In this document: piece by piece, positions 26,856 to 44,550 of the stretch
Numbering within the stretch: the first letter of the stretch is position 1
Layout of the letters: every line of letters starts with the position of its first letter
Assembly: GCA_963662155.1 (NCBI GenBank)
Contig: OY759265.1
Location: 58,017,220-58,081,219 of the forward strand
DNA length: 64,000 nucleotides
Direction: 5' to 3'
Origin: Lamellibrachia columna
Taxonomy: Eukaryota; Annelida; Polychaeta; Sabellida; Siboglinidae
Program-made: the position numbers and the translations under genes
The notes under the pieces: generated by a model
Told to the model about the DNA's origin: nothing
The model's input: only the letters and a program-made list of their open reading frames with translations
Databases searched by the model: none

Positions 26856-28679
26856 CACGTTCAGACGTTGCAACCACCAGTCGTGTCGGCGTCCGGTCTC
26901 TTGCAGGGCAAAGAACGAGTCATCCTCTCATAAAGAGTCTGCGCCAAGAACGGCCGTCTAAAGACCAACAGGCTCACGCCTTCACAATGAAGGACGCGCA
27001 AGCAAGTGAGTGCGTCGATCGAACACCACTGTTCTTCCACCTGCTAGCAACCTATACCATTTTTGTGTATTGAGTTCTTTATTTCTTACTTCGCGTAAAG
27101 GCCACATCAACATAAAGAGGTCAACCGTGAACCACAGTACCATACGAGTACCATACGAGTACTCTATGATAATGAGGGATGTAAGGTGATGTGCGGAAGA
27201 ACTGTGGTCAACATTACACCTTCGGGGGTGAAAATAAACGTTTGTTGCGGATATATATGTAAGATATGTTTAATTGACACTGGTAGTATATAACATATAT
27301 ATTCACTCAATGTTGTTAGTTCCAGTTGGAGGTGCCAACAAATCTCCTCCAGCCATCTCGGTGTTGGGCGAGTCAGCCGAGTTCATTCTTCCCAGCCAGC
27401 TTACTTTCTTCTTCCACAGTTCTTCTCCCGGTGCCCACTGGTCTACATTTTCCAGTTTCCCGTGAGGCATCTTCTCTCAAAACCTGAGTGGCTCTAAATC
27501 TTCTGGTTGTCCTCCGTATTCAAGCATGTCGAGTTGCTCTTTACTTTTTAAAAACTATGTAGGAGCAATTTTACGCAAGGATTCAATTATATTATTTGGT
27601 GAAACATATAATTCATGCTATTATAAATGTTATTGCACGAGTGTAATTAATAACTTAATTTATGTGTTTTCGCATGTTCCAACAGTGGTGGTTTGTACCG
27701 TGCATTTCAATACATCGGAGTTATTTTGTAAAAAGGAGGCGCTGCGTATAAGAATGTCCATCCAATGACGTGAATTGATGCAATGTTTCGCCTGAACTTC
27801 CGTACATGTCAACTGTCCAGCAATATATCATACACTGTGGGGCAGTATCTTCTCCTGGCTGAATGTTGGTGACGTGTAAGACATTTTGTCCCCTCTCAGG
27901 GGCTGCCCTGGCGCCTGCGAAAATTACGTTGAAAGGAGTCTTCGACAGAAGCACCGGCATACCGCTTCCCAACTTCGTGATTCCCAAGAACGCCAAGATC
28001 CGTCCACCATACGATTTCGACGCCCTCGCTTACGTGAGGAAACTGGTAAGGATTGAGGCCACTACATTGAAAACAACAGTAAGAACAACACACGGCAATG
28101 TGATTCTCAAACCTCTGAAACTACTCATCTAAGACGTTGAACTTGTGATGATAATACTTCCTTTGTTGTCATAAAAAACGTATCCGAGAGAAACCCCCTT
28201 TTTCTGCAAGCATCCAGTGCCAATGTTAATTCGTACAGCTGGATAACAGTTGCCAAACCCGTGTGTTGTGACGTCTCACTACCGTCTCCTCGGTGCAGGC
28301 TGATGACAGTTTGCAAAAGTACCTGACGGCGGTGCGTGGCGTGTTCGTGCGTCGAGCCTGGCAGCAGTGGTACAAGCTGCACGCCGACAAGATCCTCTCA
28401 CCGCTCCTCACGCAGAAGTTCAAACGCACGTTCCGCAATTACTCACCCTACACCGAAGAGTGCGTCTTCGCACAGACTACCTTCTTCCCGAATCCACACT
28501 CGATGTCTTACGTGTCGTCCAGGAAGCCCGTCGCCGATCGCCGCGACCTTCTCAGCAAGCCGGTCAAACTACCAAAAGTGGCGCCGCCGCGACCTTTCCC
28601 CATAGTGCGGCATCTGGCAACACCGATCTCAGAACTGTCGTCACCATCCTCGTTATTCATCCCCGAAAAATTTCCGTAA
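6770..28679 (+). CDS. Gene 1: unrecognised family, 16-exon model, 5' end unresolved
   Basis: I do not recognise this protein. Sixteen exons join without a frame clash (1944 nt, 647 codons plus stop): 6770-6832, 6961-7014, 7707-7757, 9162-9191, 12503-12565, 12804-12857, 14451-14501, 20274-20303, 20763-20805, 21107-21177, 21512-21698, 25275-25816, 26498-26576, 26907-27005, 27900-28045, 28299-28679. The N-terminal part is acidic, from a duplicated cassette of four phase-0 exons. The middle has an LPEWFDEEL segment and a helical stretch that resembles a degenerate EF-hand (I and E of the loop kept, acidic ligands lost). Exon H is basic, ending in a Lys/Arg-rich predicted coiled coil. The last exon carries RRAWQQWYKLH. 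From exon F to the stop, gene 2 matches in sequence and splice phase, so the 3' part is firm. The initiator exon was not found: the ATG at 6580 opens only a 27-codon ORF whose possible donor has the wrong phase. No signal peptide or membrane segment is evident. Confidence 0.72.
6961..7014 (+). CDS. Gene 1 exon B1 (cassette copy 1)
   Basis: This 54-nt exon is phase 0/0, with acceptor CTTGTTCAG and donor GTAAGC. It encodes VRQTTWQTEGAPPNLDHN. Exon B2 at 12804 differs by two residues. A W with nearby acidic residues recurs in gene 2 exons 2 and 4, which may be distant relatives of this exon. Confidence 0.65.
7707..7757 (+). CDS. Gene 1 exon C1 (cassette copy 1)
   Basis: This 51-nt exon is phase 0/0, with acceptor TTTGTGTAG and donor GTAAGA. 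It encodes DEHHEQSDATLVDGDSE. C2 at 14451 has identical length and the shared core EQSD. The flanking intron is also duplicated (the CTCCGGGCCATA motif recurs just upstream of C2 and of the relic at 12345). Confidence 0.62.
7866..8410 (-). mobile_element. LINE 3'-end fragment (5'-truncated)
   Basis: On the minus strand, 8407-8060 encodes the C-terminal part of a non-LTR ORF2 (YNAVISSTISFGAACWIGD and DKVIHRVSRIVGRQLDNF). It is followed by a 3' UTR ending in AATAAAGTATTATTGTATTG. It lies antisense in the gene 1 intron C1-D1, and a short GTGAGGGGT repeat expands its coding end. Confidence 0.7.
8656..8863. repeat. 52-bp tandem array (4 copies)
   Basis: The unit starts AGTTGCAACAGAAGCAATGT and contains ACCGAAGGAAAGCGTC. 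Copies are nearly identical, so the expansion is recent. Gene 1 intron C1-D1. Confidence 0.92.
9162..9191 (+). CDS. Gene 1 exon D1, with its 3' edge amplified
   Basis: This 30-nt exon is phase 0/0 and encodes APEIVTPTVE, after acceptor ATTGTTTCAG and before donor GTAAAG. Its last 21 nt plus the donor form part of the 54-bp unit repeated five times at 9171-9441, so four more copies of the exon 3' edge and donor follow the real one. D2 (20274) is the cassette counterpart. Confidence 0.58.
9171..9441 (+). repeat. 54-bp array seeded on exon D1 donor (5 copies)
   Basis: The unit begins with the last 21 nt of exon D1 (ATCGTGACGCCCACTGTAGA plus G), then donor GTAAAGG and intron sequence. Copies are identical. 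Confidence 0.92.
9570..9870. repeat. 70-bp tandem array (4 copies)
   Basis: The unit contains GAATGGTGGCATTTGATAGA and CATCTTATGCACATATCC. It follows a stretch (CGCGAAATGGATATAATGTG) also found near 14345 and 19475. Confidence 0.9.
10380..11890 (-). mobile_element. Degraded CR1-like LINE
   Basis: Broken minus-strand reading frames give the EN-RT linker (LNGYFSSVFITED, KVSKKIKAMKDNKSTG), RT blocks (VDIIYLDVQKVFDKVSHQRL, RRQRVVVDGEVSN) and the C-terminal part (SKILNGYEN, RRHEMSLVKDQCRLRL). Stops and frameshifts abound. It sits antisense in a gene 1 intron. Confidence 0.78.
12345..12408 (+). pseudogene. Relic copy of cassette exon C
   Basis: Sequence homologous to exon C and its upstream intron (CTCCGGGCCATAAAACACATG, then ACGAGCAAAGCGAC) sits about 100 bp before exon A2. 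The acceptor reads TTTGTGAG and the donor region GCAAGA, so neither splice site is intact and the copy is frameshifted relative to C1. It shows that the cassette duplicated more than once. Confidence 0.55.
12503..12565 (+). CDS. Gene 1 exon A2 (cassette copy 2)
   Basis: This 63-nt phase-0/0 copy of A1 begins SDVYSEFGDDN and ends GSEVDSE, with acceptor TTCCGCTTCCAG and donor GTAGAG. Upstream intron sequence is shared with A1 (TTTCATG and TTAACTACTG-like stretches before the acceptor). Confidence 0.65.
12665..12701 (+). pseudogene. Truncated copy of cassette exon A
   Basis: After a TTTTCAG-like acceptor, a fragment repeats the last part of exon A (CGGAAGTGAAGTCGACTCCG) between A2 and B2. The donor has become GAAAAG, so it should not splice as an exon. 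It is a third, partial copy of the exon A 3' end. Confidence 0.55.
12804..12857 (+). CDS. Gene 1 exon B2 (cassette copy 2)
   Basis: This 54-nt phase-0/0 exon encodes VRPTTWQTEGAPPDLDHN after acceptor ATTTTTCAG and before donor GTAAGA. It is nearly identical to B1. The downstream intron (about 12900-13200) also aligns by eye to the DNA after B1. Confidence 0.65.
13796..14016. mobile_element. 221-bp MITE with ~33-bp TIRs, TA-flanked
   Basis: The left end CCAGAGCTAAGAAATACC continues GAGCTGCGTTACT. The inverted right end reads CCAGAGCTATGATGAATACC, then GAGCTGCGTCACT. Both ends abut TA, the target duplication of the Tc1/mariner group. It is too short to code. It lies in gene 1 intron B2-C2. Confidence 0.78.
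14451..14501 (+). CDS. Gene 1 exon C2 (cassette copy 2)
   Basis: This 51-nt phase-0/0 exon encodes DESSEQSDKTIAENDWE after acceptor CGTTTGTAG. Its donor, GTAACA, is weak. The retained length, phase and EQSD core argue that it is still an exon rather than a decayed copy. Confidence 0.55.
14950..17650 (-). mobile_element. Near full-length but broken LINE
   Basis: Minus-strand order: ORF1-like RRM/gag fragment (17377-17174, KTNVSATRFDPQVTKTEIEQ); end of an AP endonuclease (near 16585-16379, LDHVMTSNDFHNTITNID); RT (15705-15313, FLDASEAFDRLSHRTLFNKL and VRQGGILSPYLFNVYVDEL); then the YADD core and VKYNAKKSAIRIFRSK. A 50-bp tandem duplication at 15304-15403 splits RT just before YADD. It lies antisense in gene 1 intron C2-D2. 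Confidence 0.8.
18255..18378 (-). repeat. 40-bp array inside LINE (3 copies)
   Basis: The unit is TTGGATTGGTACACTGGGGA plus GGATAAGCAAGTTGAAACTG, the LINE sequence for FQLAYPP plus its following bases. Confidence 0.88.
18419..18614 (-). repeat. 32-bp array inside LINE (6 copies)
   Basis: The unit ACAGACTTAACACTAACAGG plus GAGTGATCTCCT is the reverse complement of the LINE codons for RSLPVSVKS. It is adjacent to the 40-bp array. Confidence 0.88.
19527..20250. repeat. 38-bp tandem array (19 copies)
   Basis: The unit is GTTTGTACCGTGGAAGCAAC plus GTCTTGTTGTCTGTACAA. It ends 23 bp before exon D2. Open frames on both strands are artefacts. Confidence 0.95.
20274..20303 (+). CDS. Gene 1 exon D2 (cassette copy 2)
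   Basis: This 30-nt phase-0/0 exon encodes APETVIYTAE, after acceptor GTTGTTTCAG and before donor GTAAAG. The 38-bp array at 19527-20250 ends 23 bp before it. Unlike D1, its own edge is not amplified. Confidence 0.58.
20763..20805 (+). CDS. Gene 1 exon E
   Basis: This 43-nt exon (phase 0 in, 1 out) encodes EDSVSRVSLGIIRR. I chose the donor GTCAGT at 20806 because it leaves the single base that exon F needs. A perfect GTAAGT at 20773 lies inside the exon but would break the frame with F, so it may be an alternative or cryptic donor. Confidence 0.6.
21107..21177 (+). CDS. Gene 1 exon F (LPEWFDEEL segment)
   Basis: This 71-nt exon (phase 1 in, 0 out) encodes ATGDLPEWFDEEL plus SEKTIGVFAE, with acceptor TTGTATGCAG and donor GTGTGC. 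It aligns with gene 2 exon 6 (LPKWYKEDVSEEY), which has the same entry and exit phases. Confidence 0.8.
21512..21698 (+). CDS. Gene 1 exon G (degenerate EF-hand-like)
   Basis: This 187-nt exon (phase 0 in, 1 out) encodes about 62 residues, running from LYDILEDTVADND to YYLANLTKPT. The stretch ILERLDSSISSEDVKKAM, followed by a loop ending ITCDE, has the helix-loop-helix spacing of an EF-hand but lacks the acidic ligands; that likeness is inference. It aligns with the C-terminal half of gene 2 exon 7 (LQKSTG versus LQRTG). Confidence 0.85.
22104..22810. mobile_element. 707-bp TA-flanked MITE
   Basis: The left end is GTTTCTCGTCC...CCTTTTTT. The right end, inverted, is GTTTCTCGTCCGAACTTTTTT minus one base. 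TA flanks each side. There is no transposase ORF. It lies just before the 52-bp satellite in gene 1 intron G-H. Confidence 0.6.
22851..25240. repeat. 52-bp hairpin-bearing satellite (46 copies)
   Basis: Each unit holds three inverted motifs: TAACGTTA, ATCACGGTGAT, and GTGTCT-GTTGT-AGACAC. Variants (GTTAG/GTTAC/GTGAG; GATGTC/GATATC/GATGTA; CGTG/CGCG) occur in repeated orders. It ends 34 bp before gene 1 exon H. Confidence 0.96.
25275..25816 (+). CDS. Gene 1 exon H (basic, coiled-coil C-end)
   Basis: This 542-nt exon (phase 1 in, 0 out) has an acceptor only 34 bp after the 52-bp satellite ends. It encodes a basic segment: a TGLTKAQLDKAYKKFDRF helix, then FSKPLRLYKTKPLRVNPIPW, a Pro-rich linker, and a charged helix with REARKKRKADQKKKK. 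Gene 2 exon 8 aligns around its LTGITENTLLEVF stretch. The exon is markedly GC-richer than its flanks, as expected for coding DNA here. Confidence 0.85.
26498..26576 (+). CDS. Gene 1 exon I
   Basis: This 79-nt exon (phase 0 in, 1 out) encodes RKEQDKGSVVAKLPNIDIL and ends EDIVDIL. Acceptor is GTTGCAG, donor GTATGTG. The counterpart, gene 2 exon 9, is 88 nt with the same phases. Confidence 0.78.
26599..26856. repeat. (ACGC)n tracts flanking a CACCATAGTTTACA repeat
   Basis: Two alternating purine-pyrimidine tracts (26599-26646, 26806-26856) bracket a degenerate repeat of CACACACCATACACCATAG. It lies just upstream of gene 1 exon J. Confidence 0.9.
26907..27005 (+). CDS. Gene 1 exon J
   Basis: This 99-nt exon (phase 1 in, 1 out) encodes a basic stretch, QRTSHPLIKSLRQERPSK onward, with acceptor TCTCTTGCAG and donor GTGAGT. 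Gene 2 exon 10 is also exactly 99 nt with the same phases. An (ACGC)n tract sits just upstream. Confidence 0.78.
27900..28045 (+). CDS. Gene 1 exon K
   Basis: This 146-nt exon (phase 1 in, 0 out) encodes a segment containing STGIPLPNFVIPKNAKIRPP and ending FDALAYVRKL. Acceptor is CCCTCTCAG, donor GTAAGG. Gene 2 exon 11 (RIPHHDVPMPHPKIRDKL) aligns with it. Confidence 0.85.
28299..28679 (+). CDS. Gene 1 last exon L (WYKLH motif)
   Basis: This phase-0 terminal exon has acceptor CGGTGCAG and stop TAA at 28677. It encodes 126 residues with VRRAWQQWYKLHADKILSPL, then QKFKRTFRNYSPYT, then LLSKPVKLPK and a Pro/Ser tail. Gene 2 exon 12 keeps the W-x3-WYKLH core, the F-x-YSP element and the LSKP[VL] element, so this domain is the family signature. 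Confidence 0.92.
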   Translation, partial: ADDSLQKYLTAVRGVFVRRAWQQWYKLHADKILSPLLTQKFKRTFRNYSPYTEECVFAQTTFFPNPHSMSYVSSRKPVADRRDLLSKPVKLPKVAPPRPFPIVRHLATPISELSSPSSLFIPEKFP

Positions 28680-28755
28680 AATGGCGTTGTCTCTCCGAGG
28701 AAGAGCTGAAATGAGAAATTATAACTTGACAAAGAGGTGTTTAAATGTGATCACC

Positions 28756-28761
28756 AATAAA
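28756..28761 (+). terminator. Gene 1 poly(A) signal
   Basis: A canonical AATAAA lies 77 bp after the gene 1 stop codon, which fits a short 3' UTR. Confidence 0.7.
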
Positions 28762-28920
28762 AATAAGTTGTAACAACGTAATGTTTAATATTTCTTAAAC
28801 AACCCACTAATGACATATCGTAAGTTTTAATATTATGTAGTTGTAATACTATTGTTTGTTGTCAGTACACATTTCAAATACGAACATTTCTTCCCTTAAA
28901 GGTAAGTCTTTATAGACTGC

Positions 28921-28990
28921 TGTATTCGGTCAAAGCACTTCACACTTCACCCCATGGCAGACCTGTTCATTCCAACACCAACTCGAATCC
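28921..28990 (-). mobile_element. Fragment of the same SINE
   Basis: CAGACCTGTTCATTCCAACA and the CACTTCACCCC stretch match the SINE body at 60250-60300. Head and tail are missing. Confidence 0.55.
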
Positions 28991-29155
28991 TCGTGCCCAT
29001 TTTTTTTTAAATGTGCACATTCTCGACAAACTAATGAAATATATGAATATAACACCAATCCGGTATCTAGACCTTAAGTCTTCATAGGGATAATACTGTG
29101 TATATACACAAGCACGAGGGCCTGCATACAAGTATACACATTCAAACCATATACC

Positions 29156-29219
<64 letters not shown>

Positions 29220-29222
29220 CGA
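29156..29222. repeat. (ACGC)n microsatellite
   Basis: About 67 bp of pure GCAC repeats. Similar shorter tracts lie near 3573, 9028, 12608, 19265, 36222 and 39085. Confidence 0.92.
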
Positions 29223-29283
29223 CCATTTCCCCACGATACGCTCCGACCGTTCGCCCGTCCGTCCGCCTCTAGGTTTAATAACA

Positions 29284-29520
29284 CATGATCTAAAGCAGCG
29301 AGCCTCATATGGCACGTGCACAAGGAGACCATTGGCTAACCCAAAGTCCATGATTTGTATGAGGGCCACACCTGCCAGACATCTGTCAGTCCTGGTTTAA
29401 AACATGTTCACACTGCCTACATTCACAGGGTCAGTAGAACTAAGTACTGTGTTCCATAACTGATCGTCCTCTGTGAGAACGTCTTTGTGTAGTAACGGTT
29501 GCTGTGTGTAAGGCGTTCAT
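29284..29520 (-). mobile_element. Possible LINE tail fragment
   Basis: The minus strand reads LTEDDQLWNTVLSSTDPVNV then GSVNMF and RTDRCL, reminiscent of the WNxLP...SVNxFKxRLDR end of CR1-like ORF2 proteins. Short and degraded. Confidence 0.3.
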
Positions 29521-29553
29521 AGCTTAGCTAACTAATATCCTTGTTTAAATACG

Positions 29554-29650
29554 AATGTGGTGCGTGCATGTGGTGCGTGCATGTGGTGCGTGCATGTGGT
29601 GCGTGCATGTGGTGCGTGCATGTGGTGCGTGCATGTGGTGCGTGCATGTG
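29554..29650. repeat. 13-bp tandem array (~7 copies)
   Basis: Unit ATGTGGTGCGTGC, perfect copies, in the gene 1-gene 2 spacer. Confidence 0.93.
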
Positions 29651-30298
29651 CGTAGGAACGAAGTTTGTTCTCCCCATATTTATATATGGACTCATTATGC
29701 CAGGCGGACAGGTTTATTGACCTGGCAACCGAAAAGTCTTTACACCTGCTACTTGAACCATGTTTCGAATGTCGGCTATAATTTCTTAGTTAGCATGGGA
29801 TATTTAGAAACGCACCCTACGCAGGGGTGACTAAGGAGTCCAACCAAAACAGATAGTTTCGCTACAGAGGGGCAAAAACATGGAATAGGTGACTCCCCTT
29901 TACCTGCTGTTCGGTGTGTCTAGTGTAGTTGGCCACAGCGCAACATTGCGGACAAGTGTAACAGTAACGTCATTCTAAGCAAATAACAACGCCGCCCAGT
30001 GCGAGAACCTATAATAATTATTTCATATCACTGTTCATCGTTTCACCTGTTCGACGCTAACACATCTGAATAAAGGTTTTTCTTCTTTGTCACTGCGCAT
30101 ATTGTATTAAAAAGCCGCCATGGTGTTACGTCATTTCCTTTGTTTGGGTGACGGCATTTCCTGCAGGAGGCCGCAGTCGCGAAGCGAGCCTCCGTTGGGT
30201 AACCAGGCTGCAGGCGCTGGGTGACCAGGGAGGAGAGGATCAACACCGTATCTTTGCTAGTATTTACCTTCGAGTAACGGCGACTGCGGTCGCTTACA

Positions 30299-40857
<10,559 letters not shown>

Positions 40858-41086
40858 CATCCAGCAGGGGTTTGCTGGAGAGGTATTGTGACATGACAGA
40901 AAGCCATGCTCTCTAAAGGATGACGTTTTTAATTAGCTAAATTTGTCAAATTAATTTGTTGGTTTATTTTGTATTATCTTCCAGATTTTCTTTGGTCAGT
41001 TTGCTAAACTTGAATGGTGCTAGCAGTGTCAGAACAATATTGATTACAATTCGCATGCCTGTGAAACTTCATGGTAACTTGAGTGA

Positions 41087-41092
41087 AATAAA
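41087..41092 (+). terminator. Gene 2 poly(A) signal
   Basis: AATAAA lies 230 bp after the stop. A hAT-like MITE begins 25 bp further on. Confidence 0.6.
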
Positions 41093-41116
41093 TTGTTAAA
41101 GAAGCTCATTACTGTT

Positions 41117-42001
41117 CAGACATGGGGCCGATGTACTCGGTTCTCAAGAACATTTTTTAAATACTCGTACTCGTGAAAATTATGAATACTCATGCTCAAT
41201 GTAGTCAGATTTTTTGAGTACATCCGAGTACTTTTTTAATATGATGCTGTGATGATTTTATTCTAAAATTAAGTTAAAATACTTTTTTTACTATAATAAA
41301 TTATTAGTGTTAGATAATGCATCTGATGTACTATTTTATATTACTGTTTAATAAGCCTCATATTGTGTACTATGCAGATTAAACCTACATTTACACTGTC
41401 TGATTTGTAAATCCAGTTGCCCAACATGTTCTTGGTGTTTTGTAGTGAGCAGATCATGGCTCTCTACAGTCTACAAATCAGAAGGTGGTCAGATGACGAG
41501 TGCAATTAACAGTCAGGTGCTAAAAAATTACATCTAGGGTCTGAGAGAGCAGAGATAAGAGAAGTGCTAAATAAAAAAGTAGTCCTTGAGGTTTCAGGTG
41601 AGAAATGTTTTGCTAACCTCCTGCAAATTGCTTTATTTTATATTTATTAGGTGTAATTAGGACGACAATGAGCATCCTAGTTTCAATGCTTGGTCTTGAC
41701 ATTCCAGGTTTTACCTTACACTTAATGCTCTGTAATTATGTTACTTGTTCATGAAATAAAGAGGTTTTTCCATTTGTCCTCATAAACAAGTTTGATCAAG
41801 TGCCTTTGCATAATCAATTGTTCCTGAATTATATAAATTAATGAACAAATTTTATTTTTAAAATATGCTATTACTCATAATATACTCATCATACAATTTG
41901 CACTCATACTAAGCTTTTAGTAATGTACTCGGTACTCGTACTCATACTCAACCATCACCAATGTACTCGTATTCATGAAAATGTACTCGGACCCAGGTCT
42001 G
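41117..42001. mobile_element. hAT-like MITE rich in GTACTCG, 885 bp
   Basis: The left end is CAGACATGGGGCCGATGTAC; the inverted right end is CAGACCTGGGTCCGAGTACA. Both ends repeat GTACTCG motifs. Its ends are homologous to those of the element at 46942-55314. The 8-bp flanks match poorly. It lies between the 3' ends of gene 2 and Sgt. Confidence 0.65.
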
Positions 42002-42145
42002 TTATTATCAATTAATCTCTCTTACTTCTGAACATTTAAGTAGCATATTGAATATTTATATACATGAATGTACATCATCCTGCCTGTAACACACAGTAAA
42101 GGTCAACAAAACTGGAACCATCTTTGTTGTTCTTTTAATGGGCTG

Positions 42146-43420
42146 TGATGTCTGCAATGATTGGTGAACAAATTTAACTTTGATGTCTGCAATGATTGGT
42201 GAACACATTTAACTTTGATGTCTGCAATGATTGGTGAACACATTTAACTTTGATGTCTGTAATGACTGGTCAACACATTTAACTTTGATGTCTGCAATGA
42301 TTGGTGAACACATTTAACTTTGATATCTGTAATGACTGGTCAACACATTTAACTTTGATGTCTGCAATGACTGGTCAACACATTTAACTTTGATGTCTGC
42401 AATGATTGGTCAACACATTTAACTTTGATGTCTGCAATGATTGGTCAACACATTTAACTTTGATGTCTGCAATGACTGGTCAACACATTTAACTTTGATG
42501 TCTGCAATGATTGGTCAACACATTTAACTTTGATGTCTGCAATGATTGGTCAACACATTTAACTTTGATGTCTGCAATGACTGGTCAACACATTTAACTT
42601 TGATGTCTGCAATGACTGGTCAACACATTTAACTTTGATGTCTGCAATGACTGGTCAACACATTTAACTTTGATGTCTGCAATGACTGGTCAACACATTT
42701 AACTTTGATGTCTGCAATGATTGGTCAACACATTTAACTTTGATGTCTGCAATGACTGGTCAATACATTTAACTTTGATGTCTGCAATGACTGGTCAACA
42801 CATTTAACTTTGATGTCTGCAATGATTGGTCAACACATTTAACTTTGATGTCTGCAATGACTGGTCGACACATTTAATTTTGATGTCTGCTCAACACATT
42901 TAACTTTGATGTCTGCAATGACTGGTCAACACATTTAACTTTGATGTCTGCAATGACTGGTCAACACATTTAACTTTGATGTCTGCAATGATTGGTCAAC
43001 ACATTTAACTTTGATGTCTGCAATGACTGGTTGACACATTTAACTTTGATGTCTGCTCAACACATTTAACTTTGATGTCTGCAATGACTGGTCAACACAT
43101 TTAACTTTGATGTCTGCAATGACTGGTCAATACATTTAACTTTGATGTCTGCAATGACTGGTCAACACATTTAACTTTGATGTCTGCAATGACTGGTCAA
43201 TACATTTAACTTTGATGTCTGCAATGACTGGTCAACACATTTAACTTTGATGTCTGCAATGACTGGTCAACACATTTAACTTTGATGTCTGCAATGACTG
43301 GTCAACACATTTAACTTTGATGTCTGCAATGACTGGTCAACACATTTAACTTTGATGTCTGCAATGACTGGTCAACACATTTAACTTTGATGTCTGCAAT
43401 GACTGGTCAACACATTTAAC
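42146..43420. repeat. 35-bp tandem array (~36 copies)
   Basis: The unit is TGATGTCTGCAATGACTGGT plus CAACACATTTAACTT. Two identical deleted units (TCTGCTCAAC at 42886 and 43052) show that a block of several units was re-duplicated. Confidence 0.95.
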
Positions 43421-44509
43421 TGGGTTCATCAATATGCGTTGCATCCCACCAGAAAAACATTCTTATGCAACACAAATCACTGCAGACATAAGTTTTATTA
43501 ATGTATTAAGGCAAGTTAATATTTACAGTTCTTTCCATGCAACATATAACGATGTGCGCTTCCAACAATGTAGTGGTATCAGCAGCTAGAACGTTCTCAA
43601 ATGAAAGCGTACACAGCTGCAGCATAAATGGCCACCTCACAACATCACCCCTAGTGGCATTATTTATCGCTTCTCTATTACAACTGTGTCATATCACATC
43701 CCGTAATGACAGCAGGTCACAGGATATTAATTAACACTCTTTGTGGTCAGAGTGCTATATATTACCATACATAAAAGTTGACTATGTTTGCAAGTACATG
43801 ATCATGGTGTGCCGTCATGCAATTGCAATATTTATTGATTCAGTTTACAATAAACACGATATATGACTGCAAGGTTAAGAATCCTATGATAATCATTTTG
43901 GACAAAATACTACCTAAATGTAAATGTTGGAAATGCAAATGATTATAAGTATTTAGTTGGAATAAAATAATTCTATGTGTAGTGTTGCTGCATGTAGGAT
44001 GTTTTTAGAAAAGAACATTATTGGGGAGAACTGTGTGAACAAATCATGTTGCTACAAACTGTGTAAATGCAATAGCAGGTGAACCAGTACAATCACTATA
44101 TGGGACAAATGGTACTTCAGATAGTGAGAAGAGGATTTGCTTCTTGACATTTTGCAAAGTTTTTTAATGTGACTATTATTTAATTCCATGTGTAGAAACA
44201 GAACTTTACCCTCAACAAACAACTCTGGTACAGTTTGCAAACACTTAATTTCATCACTTATCCTAATATCAACAGAACTGCACGGAACCAGTTTCAACAC
44301 AACAACAAATACTTAAGACACACTGATACGCCAAACTTAAGACACACTGATATGCCAAACAGGGAGGTTAAGTTCAATCTCCACGCGGGACACTTTGGCC
44401 CGAATGCTGTATGTCAGTGACAGTGTGACAGTTCATGTAAACACCTTGGCTGATTAGGGGTGCTGTTGTCATCAGTTCTGCTAAGAACTAATTAATGTAA
44501 ACACCTTGA
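43421..44509 (-). other. Probable Sgt 3' UTR and spacer
   Basis: AT-rich DNA after the Sgt stop, with two candidate poly(A) signals. No other gene seen. Confidence 0.45.
43831..43836 (-). terminator. Sgt: Candidate Sgt poly(A) signal
   Basis: AATAAA on the minus strand lies about 675 bp past the stop. A second candidate is at 43497-43502. Neither can be chosen without transcripts. Confidence 0.4.
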
Positions 44510-44550
44510 TTATTGGTTCTGTGGGCCATCAGCATTCTCTTCAGTGTTCC
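44510..44550 (-). CDS. Sgt: Sgt last exon
   Basis: This 41-nt terminal coding exon follows acceptor CGTTTTCAG and encodes [12 protein letters not shown] then TAA. Phase and the polar, acidic tail fit the ends of SGT proteins. Confidence 0.82.

Larger units (their letters stand above)
28762..30298. other. Gene 1-gene 2 spacer
   Basis: It holds a SINE fragment, (ACGC)n and 13-bp arrays, a possible LINE tail, and a GC-richer 200 bp before the gene 2 ATG that may be its promoter/5' UTR. No TATA box was identified with confidence. Confidence 0.5.

Noticed and set aside
27526..27768. 80-codon plus-strand ORF in a gene 1 intron
   Set aside because: AT-rich, no splice partners, no similarity to the paralog; intronic chance ORF.
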